From: JBCAXA01 sp038749025
GTDB lineage: Bacteria > Pseudomonadota > Gammaproteobacteria > Steroidobacterales > Woeseiaceae
Length of the DNA stretch: 64,000 nt
Reading direction: 5' to 3'
Assembly: GCA_038749025.1 (NCBI GenBank)
Contig: JBCDIL010000013.1
Location: 1 to 64,000 of the forward strand
Both the position numbers and the translations under genes were made by a program. Each line of letters opens with the position of its first letter. Within the stretch, counting starts at the first letter, position 1. Shown here one piece after another: positions 25,325 to 36,190 of this stretch. The notes under the pieces were generated by a model that made no database searches, was not told the origin of the DNA, and was given only the letters and a program-made list of their open reading frames with translations.

Positions 25325-27985
25325 TCAATAGTCTGCGGGCGGATCAAACAGCGTCGAGAAGAACAGCGCATTCAGAAACAGTTTGTTCGTGCCGTACCAG
25401 TAGCCGCGAAAGTTGGGGTTGTCTGCGAACAGAATCACGCTGCCAGCGCCGGAACGCTCGGCGATTAACGCCGGTGTACCGGCCAGCGCCGTGCGGTTCT
25501 CGTCCGAGACATAGCCTGAATACACCGGGTCATCGGTGTAAGCGATAACGGTGCCAAACGGGTTGTCCGTCTGGGTCATCGGTTTCGCGACGTTCTTGTG
25601 CAGGAATAGGCCGCGATCGCTATAGCCGAAGCCAAGCGGGTGCGAGGTATCGAGATCGGCCGTGAAGATGGCGCCACCGACAAGCTTCAACGCTTCGCCA
25701 TAGGCTTTGTCCTCGTACGCTCGGCGTTCGATGTCTTTCGCCTTCGCTTTGTCCTCGGCAGCCTTTTGTTTGGCCTCGGCTTGTGCGGCTGCAACGGCTT
25801 CTATGTCCGTCGGGTCTATCCAGTTGAGCGTCATGGTCCGCACCCAGTCGACAGACTCGCGCATGCCGATAACGGTCCCACCTTCGGCCACCCAGGTTCG
25901 CAGACGATTTGCCCACGGCGGCTCAAAGCCTTCGTAATTACCAGACGGGAAAATGATGTGTGTGTAGCGGTTCCAATCGATGCTCGCTAAATCGTCACGT
26001 GGTCGCAGCGTGATCGGCATCTGCATCCGTAAGTCAGTCAAGTGCCAGATCTCGCCCGCGTCATAGAGACTAATGTCGGTGTCGATGACGAGTAATGCGT
26101 TAACTACCTTCAACGGCTTAGCCGCTGGGCCACCAATATTTACATTGCTTGAACCCGTCGTGCTGCGCCCCGACGTCATCGCGTGAACGGTGATGCCGTC
26201 TTCTGCAGCGATCGTTCGCATCAGCGTGTAGATATCGGCGGGCAGACGCGTTTGCCGATCGAGCGGCACAATGATGCTACCCACCGGCAGGCTGCGCTCA
26301 CCTTTCGTTGTCGCGACGTTAATCGGCTTGGTGGCAACGCGAGCGAGCAGGCCATTTTCAAGAATCCGTTGCAGTGCGCGGGGTGCGTGGTACGGGCCCC
26401 ACTCGAATACGTACGCGTAGGCCGACTCGTCGGGCGCGACCGCGACGGGGGCTGGTGGAGCGTACTCGTCCCCCACCAAATTGGCGCGAAACGCGCGTCC
26501 CGATAGTCCGGCGTAATCGAGACCGAACGCGGGCGGCAGTGTCCACGTCGACACATCGTAAAACGTCGAATCCTCAAATTCGGTCAGCGTCTCGAAGATG
26601 CTGCGGATCAGTCGGTATTGCGGTTGCGCTACGGGGACGATTAGCGAGTCAGCGGCGTTGTAGCGTGTGCCATCGACGGTCACGTCGCGACTAAGCCGAT
26701 GCGTCTTGATGCGGTGATAGTTCAGAAGATCGGCAAAAAAGTGCAGCCGTGCTGGGTCGCCCGGTGCTGAGAAGACCCAGGCGTCCGTCGCGCTGATGTT
26801 CGCCTCGTTAAGCGCACTGGCGTAGAAGTCGCGCTGGTACTCAAGGAAAGGCCGGCGCAGGTTCACGGCGCCCTCCATACTGGCTACGCTGGTTTTGTAA
26901 TGCTTGCGGATGTTTTCGCGAAACGTGCGTAGGCCGTTTGGTGTTTCGATCTCACGACCGCGGGTTGACGATGCCTCGTACAGTATCCCGACGCCGCCAT
27001 TAACAAGTGGAAACGTCGAGCCCTTCCCGACGTAAAAGTTATCGAAGCCCTCGGCGTGGTAGTAGAGGCGGCCCTCGCTGTCGAGAAAATCTTCGGAGGT
27101 ACGAACGACCTCGGCCATCAGTTCCTCGGCGCGTTCCGGTGCCAACGGGTTCGTCCGGGTCGCGACACCGGGGTGAAAGTAGTAGGTATTGTTCGAGCCC
27201 ATCTCGTGGTAGTCGACCGTTAAGTTCGGCCGCCACTCATGCCATTTACGCATCCATGCACGGGCCTCAGGCTGCGTTAGCAGCAGCCATTGGCGATTGA
27301 GGTCGAAGAAGTAGTGGTTGGTCCGTGCGAAACGCCAATCGGACGTGTGTTCAATGTGGGCGGGGTCAGCGATCCGGCGCTGGCTCCCGTACGCCTCCTC
27401 CCACGAGATGCGTTGGGCATGACCATCTGGGTTGTAGACCGTTGTCACTAAGACGACGGATTCGTCGAGAACGCGCTCGATCGCCTCGCCCTGCGCAGCC
27501 GCGAGGTGGTAGACGAATGGCAGCGATGCATCCAGGCTGCTCGATTCAGAGCCGTGCACGCCGTAGTTGACCCAGGTCACCACCGGCATGCTGTCCGAGA
27601 CGCCTTGACCGCTGCCCGGCTCCGTTAATGCGACGTGCTGGGCTTTGATCTCATCAATGCGCTCAAAGTTGTTCGTCGACGTAGCAACAACGAATAGAAT
27701 CGGTCGCCGTTCATGCGAGTAGCCGATGGTTTCAACCGTTAGTCGATCGCTGAGCGCAGCGACGTGGCGAACATAATCGACCAGTTGATGGTGCCGAACG
27801 GGCGCATCCCCTAACTCAAAGCCTAGAAACTCGGCCGGCGTAGGGATTGACTCGTCGAAGGTGATCTCCGGTGAGTACATCGCGGCGTCGGCGTCGCGGA
27901 CATCGGTTGTCACGGTTTGCGCGACGGCTGAATGAAATCCAAAGACGAGGGCAGTTGCTGTGCCTACCAGCAGCCAATTGCGCAT
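25325..27985 (-). CDS. Exported M14-family zinc carboxypeptidase-like protein
   Basis: An 886-aa exported protein (signal ending near SAVAQ). Residues ~60-350 are a peptidase M14 domain: zinc ligands His and Glu in VHGSESS, substrate Arg/Tyr segments, the second zinc His in VDYHEMGSN, and YNPDGHAQR. The C-terminal half contains a glutamine-amidotransferase-like beta domain (VNALLVIDTDISL, HIIFPSGNYEGF). Around residues 735-765 there is a lysine/alanine-rich charged insertion (AEAKQKAAEDKAKAKD) that looks like a solvent-exposed helix. It probably trims peptides in the periplasm, in keeping with the nearby DPP IV-like and S9 peptidases. Confidence 0.9.
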   Translation of the reverse strand: MRNWLLVGTATALVFGFHSAVAQTVTTDVRDADAAMYSPEITFDESIPTPAEFLGFELGDAPVRHHQLVDYVRHVAALSDRLTVETIGYSHERRPILFVVATSTNNFERIDEIKAQHVALTEPGSGQGVSDSMPVVTWVNYGVHGSESSSLDASLPFVYHLAAAQGEAIERVLDESVVLVTTVYNPDGHAQRISWEEAYGSQRRIADPAHIEHTSDWRFARTNHYFFDLNRQWLLLTQPEARAWMRKWHEWRPNLTVDYHEMGSNNTYYFHPGVATRTNPLAPERAEELMAEVVRTSEDFLDSEGRLYYHAEGFDNFYVGKGSTFPLVNGGVGILYEASSTRGREIETPNGLRTFRENIRKHYKTSVASMEGAVNLRRPFLEYQRDFYASALNEANISATDAWVFSAPGDPARLHFFADLLNYHRIKTHRLSRDVTVDGTRYNAADSLIVPVAQPQYRLIRSIFETLTEFEDSTFYDVSTWTLPPAFGLDYAGLSGRAFRANLVGDEYAPPAPVAVAPDESAYAYVFEWGPYHAPRALQRILENGLLARVATKPINVATTKGERSLPVGSIIVPLDRQTRLPADIYTLMRTIAAEDGITVHAMTSGRSTTGSSNVNIGGPAAKPLKVVNALLVIDTDISLYDAGEIWHLTDLRMQMPITLRPRDDLASIDWNRYTHIIFPSGNYEGFEPPWANRLRTWVAEGGTVIGMRESVDWVRTMTLNWIDPTDIEAVAAAQAEAKQKAAEDKAKAKDIERRAYEDKAYGEALKLVGGAIFTADLDTSHPLGFGYSDRGLFLHKNVAKPMTQTDNPFGTVIAYTDDPVYSGYVSDENRTALAGTPALIAERSGAGSVILFADNPNFRGYWYGTNKLFLNALFFSTLFDPPADY

Positions 27986-28359
27986 AGTGTGGTGCTCCCA
28001 TGGCCAGCCGCTTGGCTGGTTGTTTCTTATTCGCCTGAGTCTAGCAGGCGTCGCGCGAACACTGATCGCTTCGTGTGGAATTGCCCATAAGCTGATCCTC
28101 GGACCCCGTAAAGTGATATCTCTGACCTCGATAAGTTGATGCCAGAAATCACAAACATGTGAAAAGTGTGTTCCGCATACTTCGCGGTGCTTACGTCAAA
28201 TGTTGCGAGTAGCGATCCGATACAACCCGGAGACACCCTTTGTTATAGCGTTCCGGGTCCACGCTATTTTTGTTTGTTACTAGAGCAGCCACTGCTGAGA
28301 AAAACCGCTCGAGCTTTACCTTCGCGAAGGTCCGCTAACGGCCAGAAGCAGACAGTCAA
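27986..28359. other. Gene-poor 374-bp stretch with a repeat copy
   Basis: No gene is supported. A 69-codon minus-strand frame (28027-28236) has no family resemblance. The right end carries repeat copy C (28331-28360). Base composition is clearly more AT-rich than in the peptidase genes on either side. Confidence 0.4.
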
Positions 28360-28360
28360 T
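28331..28360. repeat. Short dispersed repeat, copy C
   Basis: TCCGCTAACGGCCAGAAGCA followed by GACAGTCAAT matches the right half of copy B (CGGCCAGAAGAAGACATACA). It touches the stop codon of the DUF7079-like gene. Confidence 0.45.
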
Positions 28361-28716
28361 CACTCGCGTTTACTCGATAACCGGGGCCGTAGCTTCCTCC
28401 AGTGGCTGCTTGTATACATACGAAACCATATAGGTCGGCGCTTGCCATAGCGATGCTTCTTTAGTATTCGCTTCTTTAGCCACTCGACCGCGAAACCGCA
28501 CCATTCAGGAGCGGGAAGCATCAACATATTGAACCGGACCACGGGCATTACCTCATTGAATAATATGGATTCAATTTCATCGACTGAGTATTTGGACGAA
28601 TTGCACGTTTCCACGATATGGTCGTAACTCAGCGATACATCGGTATCCATTAACAGCATCTGAAGCGCATCCCAGACTGGTGCCCGATCAATGATATCGT
28701 CTTCCGGCGGTTGCAT
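28360..28716 (-). CDS. DUF7079-like protein
   Basis: A 118-aa protein if started at ATG 28716. The opening RAPVWDALQMLLMDTDVSLSYD and the later SVDEIESILFNEVMPVVRFNML and EWCGFAVEWL match my recollection of the DUF7079 family; function unknown. A TTG at 28779 could add 21 residues without homology and is disfavoured. The C-terminal end is strongly basic (KKRILKKHRYGKRR). It is divergent from the lipoprotein gene and sits in an AT-richer patch. Confidence 0.65.
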   Translation of the reverse strand: MQPPEDDIIDRAPVWDALQMLLMDTDVSLSYDHIVETCNSSKYSVDEIESILFNEVMPVVRFNMLMLPAPEWCGFAVEWLKKRILKKHRYGKRRPIWFRMYTSSHWRKLRPRLSSKRE

Positions 28717-28785
28717 TAGGTACTCATGGGATCGGGTGGCATTGCGGAGACTACGACCGGCAAAAAGATTCGGTAGCAAGCGGTA

Positions 28786-28827
28786 TATCGAATGAAAAGG
28801 GCCGGTCAGCTATCGGTAAGCAGCAAG
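28786..28827. repeat. Short dispersed repeat, copy A
   Basis: TATCGAATGAAAAGGGCCGG continuing TCAGCTATCGGTAAGCAGCA. It aligns over about 40 bases with copy B at 29500 with roughly four of five positions identical. It lies just upstream of the lipoprotein gene and supplies the apparent ATG at 28792, which is therefore unlikely to be that gene's start. Confidence 0.6.
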
Positions 28828-28857
28828 CAATTGGTCAAGATAACTGATTTCAAGCTT

Positions 28858-29433
28858 ATGGATGTAACAAAGAAAGCCGCGTTCATTGTCTTGCTGTGTG
28901 CATTAGCACAAGGATGCGACTACGACCCCTTGCAGCTTCCGTTTGGACGGCCCGTTCCGGACGCGCGATTTACTGTCAAATTCGATGATCGGGTATCTGA
29001 TGAGGAGATAAAGGCTCAAGTAATCAGTTTTGCGAAGCTCTCCGGGTTTCCGTTCGTTACGGGTAGAGGTGCTTCGGGTACATCGATTTCGGAGCGCAGA
29101 CAACTGCCCGCTGTGTGGATTCTTAGTCGATACAGGAGACCCGTAAATACAATCTCGGAGAAGAGTATTACGGTGATGCAAGAATTTTCGATCGAGGAGG
29201 AATGGTACACCGTAGCCTTTCATCAAGCCGGAGTTGAGCTATTTGAGCAGAATGAATGGGTCCAGTTTTTTACGCTGTATCGTGAGGTAGCGCCGCGCGT
29301 TTTCCCGGATGCGACACTGAGTATTACGCGTCATCCCGCTGAATTTACGCATCTAGATGACATCGAAACGATAGCACGTGCTCTGGGCGAGGAGATTCCA
29401 GCTGAAGTCCTACAGCAACTTGGCGACCGGTAA
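28858..29433 (+). CDS. Putative lipoprotein of unknown function
   Basis: A 191-aa protein from ATG 28858. It opens with a lipoprotein signal (KKAAFIVLLCALAQGC, lipobox LAQGC), so it is expected to be lipid-anchored in the envelope. The mature part (ARFTVKFDDRVSDEEIKAQV and a conserved-looking EEWYTVAFHQ) has no family that I recognise. ATG 28792 would add 22 residues derived from repeat copy A and bury the signal peptide. It is divergent from the DUF7079-like gene. Confidence 0.65.
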   Translation: MDVTKKAAFIVLLCALAQGCDYDPLQLPFGRPVPDARFTVKFDDRVSDEEIKAQVISFAKLSGFPFVTGRGASGTSISERRQLPAVWILSRYRRPVNTISEKSITVMQEFSIEEEWYTVAFHQAGVELFEQNEWVQFFTLYREVAPRVFPDATLSITRHPAEFTHLDDIETIARALGEEIPAEVLQQLGDR

Positions 29434-29499
29434 CTATTCGACAAGATTAGGGAAATAGGTCTAGCGCCGAACGCTCGCTTTTTGTCAGTGGCTGTAGTT

Positions 29500-29541
29500 T
29501 ATCGAATGAAAGTAGCCGGACAGCTATCGGCCAGAAGAAGA
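29500..29541. repeat. Short dispersed repeat, copy B
   Basis: TATCGAATGAAAGTAGCCGG continuing ACAGCTATCGGCCAGAAGAA. This is the most complete copy; it contains GCCG...CGGC arms that can pair. It lies in the 168-bp gap after the lipoprotein gene, about 710 bp from copy A, so the two flank that gene in direct orientation. Confidence 0.6.
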
Positions 29542-29601
29542 CATACATTCCGTTGTAGGGTGGCCTGAAAAAGCACGGTAAGTCAGGACCTTCCTTAGCC
29601 C

Positions 29602-30531
29602 CTATGGTGCTTTGTGATTGTCCAAGACTACGCCTCCCAAGAGGCTATCAGCGACAACTAGTTTTGCTGAGGCGTGAAACGATACCAAAAAGTCTCTTTC
29701 TGAAATGGATGAGTGTGCAATTACGTCGGACATTCGATTCGGCATCAAGTAATTTATTCCTCTCAATGTGCGGGCGCTACCATCGTCCTCCGTAACGTCT
29801 ATCCTTGATGCTATGAAGCCTGTACTGGAGTCCTTGTAGAAAACCGACAGAGTCAGCGTTTGGTCAGATTTCGGAGCCAAAGTTGAACGTAGAGAAACAA
29901 CTAATACTGTTTTCGTGGGAGTTGGTTTCTCGAAACTGAGAGAGGCAACCTCCATACTTTCAAAGTTAGACTCGATTGACCTTCTGAACTCGGTCGGGCT
30001 GTAACTTCGAAAATCAAACGGTAGTTTTAGCCTTCCGATTTTCCAGTTGTCGAGTTCTTGAGCTCTCTTAGCGACGAATTCGTCTAAGGCGGTCTGTTTT
30101 TGCTTTCTACCGGTCTTTCGCTGGTAATCTCGTAGCACGGGCAACAACGTAAAGTACGGCTCACCCGAAAGACTTTCATCGACCGCCTCTGTTTCGGACT
30201 TTCGAAGATTTTTCAACGAATTAAGGTACGCCGAATGACACGGCTTATCCGAAAAAAGAATCTCTTCAGGCCGCTCGCGCTGTATTGCCTCAACCGCTAG
30301 TTCTACAAAGTACTCGTCGATAGCCTCGGCAGAATCAGACAAATCTCGTTGAATCGATTGGTAGGTGATAAACGGTGTCTCGACACCCCAGCTTTGGAGT
30401 ATCTTCCAGAGGCGAAGTACGGAGCGGCCAGTATGCTCAAGTCGTAACATAACCGTTTGGTTCTCGAACCCACATCTCAGCGAAAAAAACCTCCCCGTAT
30501 TTTTTGAATACGCCGCTACGTTGCGCGCCAT
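29602..30531 (-). CDS. Protein of unknown function, AT-richer than its neighbours
   Basis: A 309-aa soluble protein I do not recognise. It has a helical N-terminal half (FFLRC-free; LRLWKILQSWGVETPF, AEAIDEYFVELAVEAIQRERPEE) with a basic RKTGRKQKQ linker, and a beta-rich C-terminal half (TKTVLVVSLRSTL, LTLSVFYKDSS). No signal peptide or metal-binding set is visible. Met-28 (position 30450) is an equally good start. Base composition differs from the GC-rich peptidase genes on both sides, which, together with the nearby repeats, hints at acquisition. Confidence 0.55.
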   Translation of the reverse strand: MARNVAAYSKNTGRFFSLRCGFENQTVMLRLEHTGRSVLRLWKILQSWGVETPFITYQSIQRDLSDSAEAIDEYFVELAVEAIQRERPEEILFSDKPCHSAYLNSLKNLRKSETEAVDESLSGEPYFTLLPVLRDYQRKTGRKQKQTALDEFVAKRAQELDNWKIGRLKLPFDFRSYSPTEFRRSIESNFESMEVASLSFEKPTPTKTVLVVSLRSTLAPKSDQTLTLSVFYKDSSTGFIASRIDVTEDDGSARTLRGINYLMPNRMSDVIAHSSISERDFLVSFHASAKLVVADSLLGGVVLDNHKAP

Positions 30532-30578
30532 TCAATCTCGCGACGCATCGCGGATTATCGGCAAGTCTGACGCTTGCC

Positions 30579-30610
30579 GAATGTCCGCAATGGGTCATTA
30601 GCGGTCGTCT
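30579..30610. repeat. Divergent repeat, possible copy E
   Basis: GAATGTCCGCAATGGGTCAT continuing TAGCGGTCGTC resembles the other repeats only in layout (AATG...CCGC...AGCGG). It is listed with low confidence. Confidence 0.25.
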
Positions 30611-30787
30611 ATTTAGGCGTTTATCCCGGATTCCAGATCGGCTTGGCGAAAACATCAACTTATGCGTCGGTTCGTGTTGGAATTCTCAGCTTATGGGGAT
30701 ACTTGATCGCGACGTATGATGTTCAGTGAGGCCGCAAGTGACTGAGGAATCGAATGTTGGGATCTCAATTTACCGGCCGATCGAAAA

Positions 30788-33121
30788 CTAGTCGTTAGTC
30801 TTGCTGGCGAGGTGTTCGTCGAAGTAGTCACTCATCGTTGAGTGCAAGTGCAGTAGCGTCCCTTCGCGCTCCCGAAGGCTGTGGGCGCGGTTTGGGTACG
30901 CCAGAAAATCGAACTTTTTGTTGTGGCGAACCAGCTCGTCGATCAACCGTTCGCTGCCTTGGTAGTGAACGTTGTCGTCCCCGGTTCCGTGAACCAACAG
31001 CAATTTACCCTGTAGGTTTTTGGCGTGCGTGATCGGCGAACCATCGCGGTAGCCCTCAGCATGATCTTCCAGTAGTCCCGAGTAACGCTCTTGATAGATG
31101 GCGTCGTACAGGCGCTGGTCAGGCACCGGGGCGCGCGAGACACCGACTTTGTAGAGCTCCGGATGGCGGAACAGCATGTTCAGTGTCATCGAGCCACCGC
31201 CAGAGTGGCCCCAGATACCGACGCGCTCCGCATCGATAAACGGCCAGCGCTCTAGCATGATCCGTTGCGATTCGGCCTGGTCACGCGACGACAGGATGCC
31301 GATACCGCCGTACAGCGCTTTACGAAAGTCGCGGCCAAGCAGCGACGGCGTGCCGCGGTTGTCGATCGACGCGACGATATAGCCTTGCTGGGTCATCAGC
31401 AGGTGCCACATGTGTTTTAGACCCGGCCAACCGTCGAGAACGGTTTGGCCGGCGACTTCGCCGTAGACGTAGTTGATGATCGGGTATTTTCTCGATGCAT
31501 CGAAGTCGGGCGGGTACATGATGTAGCCGTCCAACGTCAGCCCGTCTTCGGTTTGCACCTGAAAAAACTCGTGCTTACCAAGCGATAACGTCGCGAGCCG
31601 GTCGATTAGTGCTTGGTTGTCTTCAAACGTCTGCAGAACACGGTGGCCATCGATCGCGACCAGCCGGTACTGTGGCGGTTGCATGAACGACGAATGCGTA
31701 TGCACAGCGTAGCGAGCATCGTCTGAGAACTTGTAGGCATTCGTGCCTGAGTACTGCACTGGCGTTAAGCGCACTTTCTCGCCGCTGCCGTCGAGCGGTG
31801 CGCGATACAGGTAGCGCTGTGTCATGTCGTCCGGCGAGGCGGTGAAGTACAGCCAGCCGCCCGCCGTGTCCACCGCCAGCAACTTGGCCACGTCGTAATC
31901 ACCGGGCGTTAGGTCCGTGACGGTTTGACCATCGCGAGAAACCTTGTGGACGTGTCGCCAACCCGTACGCTCGGAAACGAACGTGAAGGCGTCGCCGTCA
32001 TCTAGCCACTCGACGTCATGAAAGTCGTCGAGGTGGTGTTCCTCTTGATCGGTGAAGATTGCTCGGCTGTCGCCGTCAACGGCGTTAACGAGGTAGACGG
32101 TGTTTGTATCCTGCTTGCGATTGACGTGCTGCAGCAATAGCTCATCGCTCGACTCAGCCCATTGCATCCGCGGAATGTAGTTGTTGCGCGGATCGCCGGG
32201 CAGCGACGCCCACGTCGATTCGCCGCTGTCGATGGCAACGACACCAATACGCGCAGCCGAAACCGTTTCGCCGACCTTCGGGTACGGAATGCGACTAACG
32301 GTCGGGTACAACGTGTCGGTGTTGTTGATAATCAAAAAGTCTTGTACGCCGGACGTATCGAATTGCCAGAACGCAATGCGTGCCGAGTCTGGGCTCCAGC
32401 GAAACCCGTCGCGAATGCTGAACTCTTCCTCATAGGCCCAGCTCATAATGCCGTTGATGATCGAGTCGTTAATTCGCTGGGTCAGTTGCTCGATGGTGCC
32501 GGTCGCCAAGTCTTCAACAAAGAGATTGGCCTCGCGCACGTACGCGACCTTGCGGCTGTCCGGTGAGAACTTCGCGAATTGCAGCGTGCTGGGTTTCGCG
32601 TCGGGGCCACCGAGTTCGGTCAATTTGCCCGAGGCTAGATCGAGTACGGCATAGTCACCGCGTGACTTTACCCGCCACACCCGCACGCTGGTGGTATAGA
32701 GCAGTAACTTGCTTTGATCGTCCGACCACGCATAGTCGTCGATGACGAGCGGTTTATCGCCGCCGGGCGGAATCAAGTCATCAGCGGAGAGAATGACCGT
32801 GCGCTCGAGCGTTTCGAAATCGTAGCTGACTAGATCTTTTGGGTGCTCAACGAGATCGCCGATGTCGTCGACGGCCATCTCGGCCCCGTCATAGGCGGCA
32901 TTGGTCTCCAATACCGTGAACGACTTGCCGTTAGGGTGCCACCGCGAGGCAACGGGATATTCCGCGTCGTACAGTCGTTCGCCGAATATCGCTTCGTTGC
33001 TGAGCCGTTGCTCCGGTGTCATTGCAATCACTCCTGCGTTATCGATGTGCTGGCAAGCGGTCGTTGCCGTTAATAGGACGAGCAGTTGGCTTAGCGGTGT
33101 CAGGTGCGAAGTCGGTTTCAT
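30788..33121 (-). CDS. Dipeptidyl-peptidase IV-like S9B peptidase, lipoprotein
   Basis: A 777-aa serine peptidase. ATG 33121, preceded by AAGG, gives a lipoprotein signal with the lipobox TTAC. Residues ~60-500 are the eight-bladed DPP IV N-terminal propeller, including SWAYEEEF, the double-Glu motif that binds the free N-terminus of substrates. The C-terminal alpha/beta-hydrolase has nucleophile Ser in GHSGGG (~640), Asp in GTGDDNVH (~715) and His in NRAHSL (~747). It should release X-Pro (or X-Ala) dipeptides at the cell envelope. The S9 gene at 33290 is divergent from it, 168 bp away. Confidence 0.92.
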   Translation of the reverse strand: MKPTSHLTPLSQLLVLLTATTACQHIDNAGVIAMTPEQRLSNEAIFGERLYDAEYPVASRWHPNGKSFTVLETNAAYDGAEMAVDDIGDLVEHPKDLVSYDFETLERTVILSADDLIPPGGDKPLVIDDYAWSDDQSKLLLYTTSVRVWRVKSRGDYAVLDLASGKLTELGGPDAKPSTLQFAKFSPDSRKVAYVREANLFVEDLATGTIEQLTQRINDSIINGIMSWAYEEEFSIRDGFRWSPDSARIAFWQFDTSGVQDFLIINNTDTLYPTVSRIPYPKVGETVSAARIGVVAIDSGESTWASLPGDPRNNYIPRMQWAESSDELLLQHVNRKQDTNTVYLVNAVDGDSRAIFTDQEEHHLDDFHDVEWLDDGDAFTFVSERTGWRHVHKVSRDGQTVTDLTPGDYDVAKLLAVDTAGGWLYFTASPDDMTQRYLYRAPLDGSGEKVRLTPVQYSGTNAYKFSDDARYAVHTHSSFMQPPQYRLVAIDGHRVLQTFEDNQALIDRLATLSLGKHEFFQVQTEDGLTLDGYIMYPPDFDASRKYPIINYVYGEVAGQTVLDGWPGLKHMWHLLMTQQGYIVASIDNRGTPSLLGRDFRKALYGGIGILSSRDQAESQRIMLERWPFIDAERVGIWGHSGGGSMTLNMLFRHPELYKVGVSRAPVPDQRLYDAIYQERYSGLLEDHAEGYRDGSPITHAKNLQGKLLLVHGTGDDNVHYQGSERLIDELVRHNKKFDFLAYPNRAHSLREREGTLLHLHSTMSDYFDEHLASKTND

Positions 33122-33289
33122 GATGAGCCTTCTTGTTATCAACGGCGCGTTGGCACTCCGAGCGGATGCGAGGGTAGCACGTCATTAGGGGGGTATCGTT
33201 GGTGGCGGCGGTCCGTCGAAAGCCGTGCTTGCCTTAGTCGACGCCTAAACTACACTGGGCAGCACTTCGACAGACCCAAAAGGCAGCTC

Positions 33290-35332
<2,043 letters not shown>

Positions 35333-35355
35333 GCGGCACGTAGCATCGCCATTAC

Positions 35356-36126
35356 TTACGACGAGTTACGTTGCTGGCGGTAGCGCTCGTAGCGCTTTGA
35401 GTAACGGAAAAACGTACCGACCGAGCTCGCGAACGCGATGACCAGTCCGCGATAGCCCGCCGTAAAGCCGCGTTGCAACACGTAGCTTTTGAAAAAGGCG
35501 AATTGGCTGCGCAGCAGCGCGAACGCCGGGTGGCACAGTGGGCCACCTGGCTTGCTCTTGGCGGCCAACGTCGAATAGCGACTGATTTTAACGAGGAACT
35601 GATCGATCTCGATCACGGCTTCGTGCCACAGACGGCCGGGTAGTGCCTGGATCGTGACACCGTCGTCGAATACGATTTTCTCGTGCACGGCTTTGTCGTT
35701 AAACCGAGCGGATGCGCGGTTGTACAGCCGGACTAAGCGGTCGTTGCCCCAACCACCAACGGCCACGTGCTTGCCGTGAAAGCGATTGCAGCGGATGACT
35801 TCGTACGCGCGGTTCGGGTTGCTAAGGTCGAGCGCCGTTAGCGCAGCGGCCAGTTCGGCGTCGACCGATTCGTCGGTATCAATAGACAACACCCAGTCGT
35901 TACGCGCTTCGGCCGCGGCGCTGTTCTTGGTTGGACCGAATCCGGTGAATTCTCCATCGATTACACGAGCGTTATCGTAGCGCGCGCAAATCGAGCGGGT
36001 CGCGTCGGTCGAGTTATTCAAATAGACGACGACGTCGGGCAAAAAAGCGAGCGACTCAAGGCAGGGCGTGATGACGGAACCGGCATTCGCCGCAATGATA
36101 ACTGCACTAATCGGAGGGGAGGCCAC
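35356..36126 (-). CDS. Family 2 glycosyltransferase, LPS-core WaaE/KdtX-like
   Basis: A 256-aa GT-A fold glycosyltransferase. It opens with ISAVIIAANAGSVITPCLESL and carries the metal/nucleotide motif SIDTDESV, as in WaaE-type beta-1,4-glucosyltransferases of the LPS inner core. The C-terminal segment (KPGGPLCHPAFALLRSQFAFFKSYVLQRGF) is typical of this subgroup. It probably adds a sugar to lipopolysaccharide at the inner-membrane face. GTG start at 36126. It is not linked to other LPS genes; FkbM and GT4 genes lie 12 kb away. Confidence 0.85.
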   Translation of the reverse strand: MASPPISAVIIAANAGSVITPCLESLAFLPDVVVYLNNSTDATRSICARYDNARVIDGEFTGFGPTKNSAAAEARNDWVLSIDTDESVDAELAAALTALDLSNPNRAYEVIRCNRFHGKHVAVGGWGNDRLVRLYNRASARFNDKAVHEKIVFDDGVTIQALPGRLWHEAVIEIDQFLVKISRYSTLAAKSKPGGPLCHPAFALLRSQFAFFKSYVLQRGFTAGYRGLVIAFASSVGTFFRYSKRYERYRQQRNSS

Positions 36127-36190
36127 GCGAGGTACCCGCTATTGATCGCGAGCTAGTATACCTACGACAGAACTCCGCCGTTTCGTTGCC

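Noticed and set aside
33104..33289. 62-codon upstream extension of the S9 peptidase
   Set aside because: It overlaps the start of the divergent DPP IV-like gene and would bury the signal peptide.
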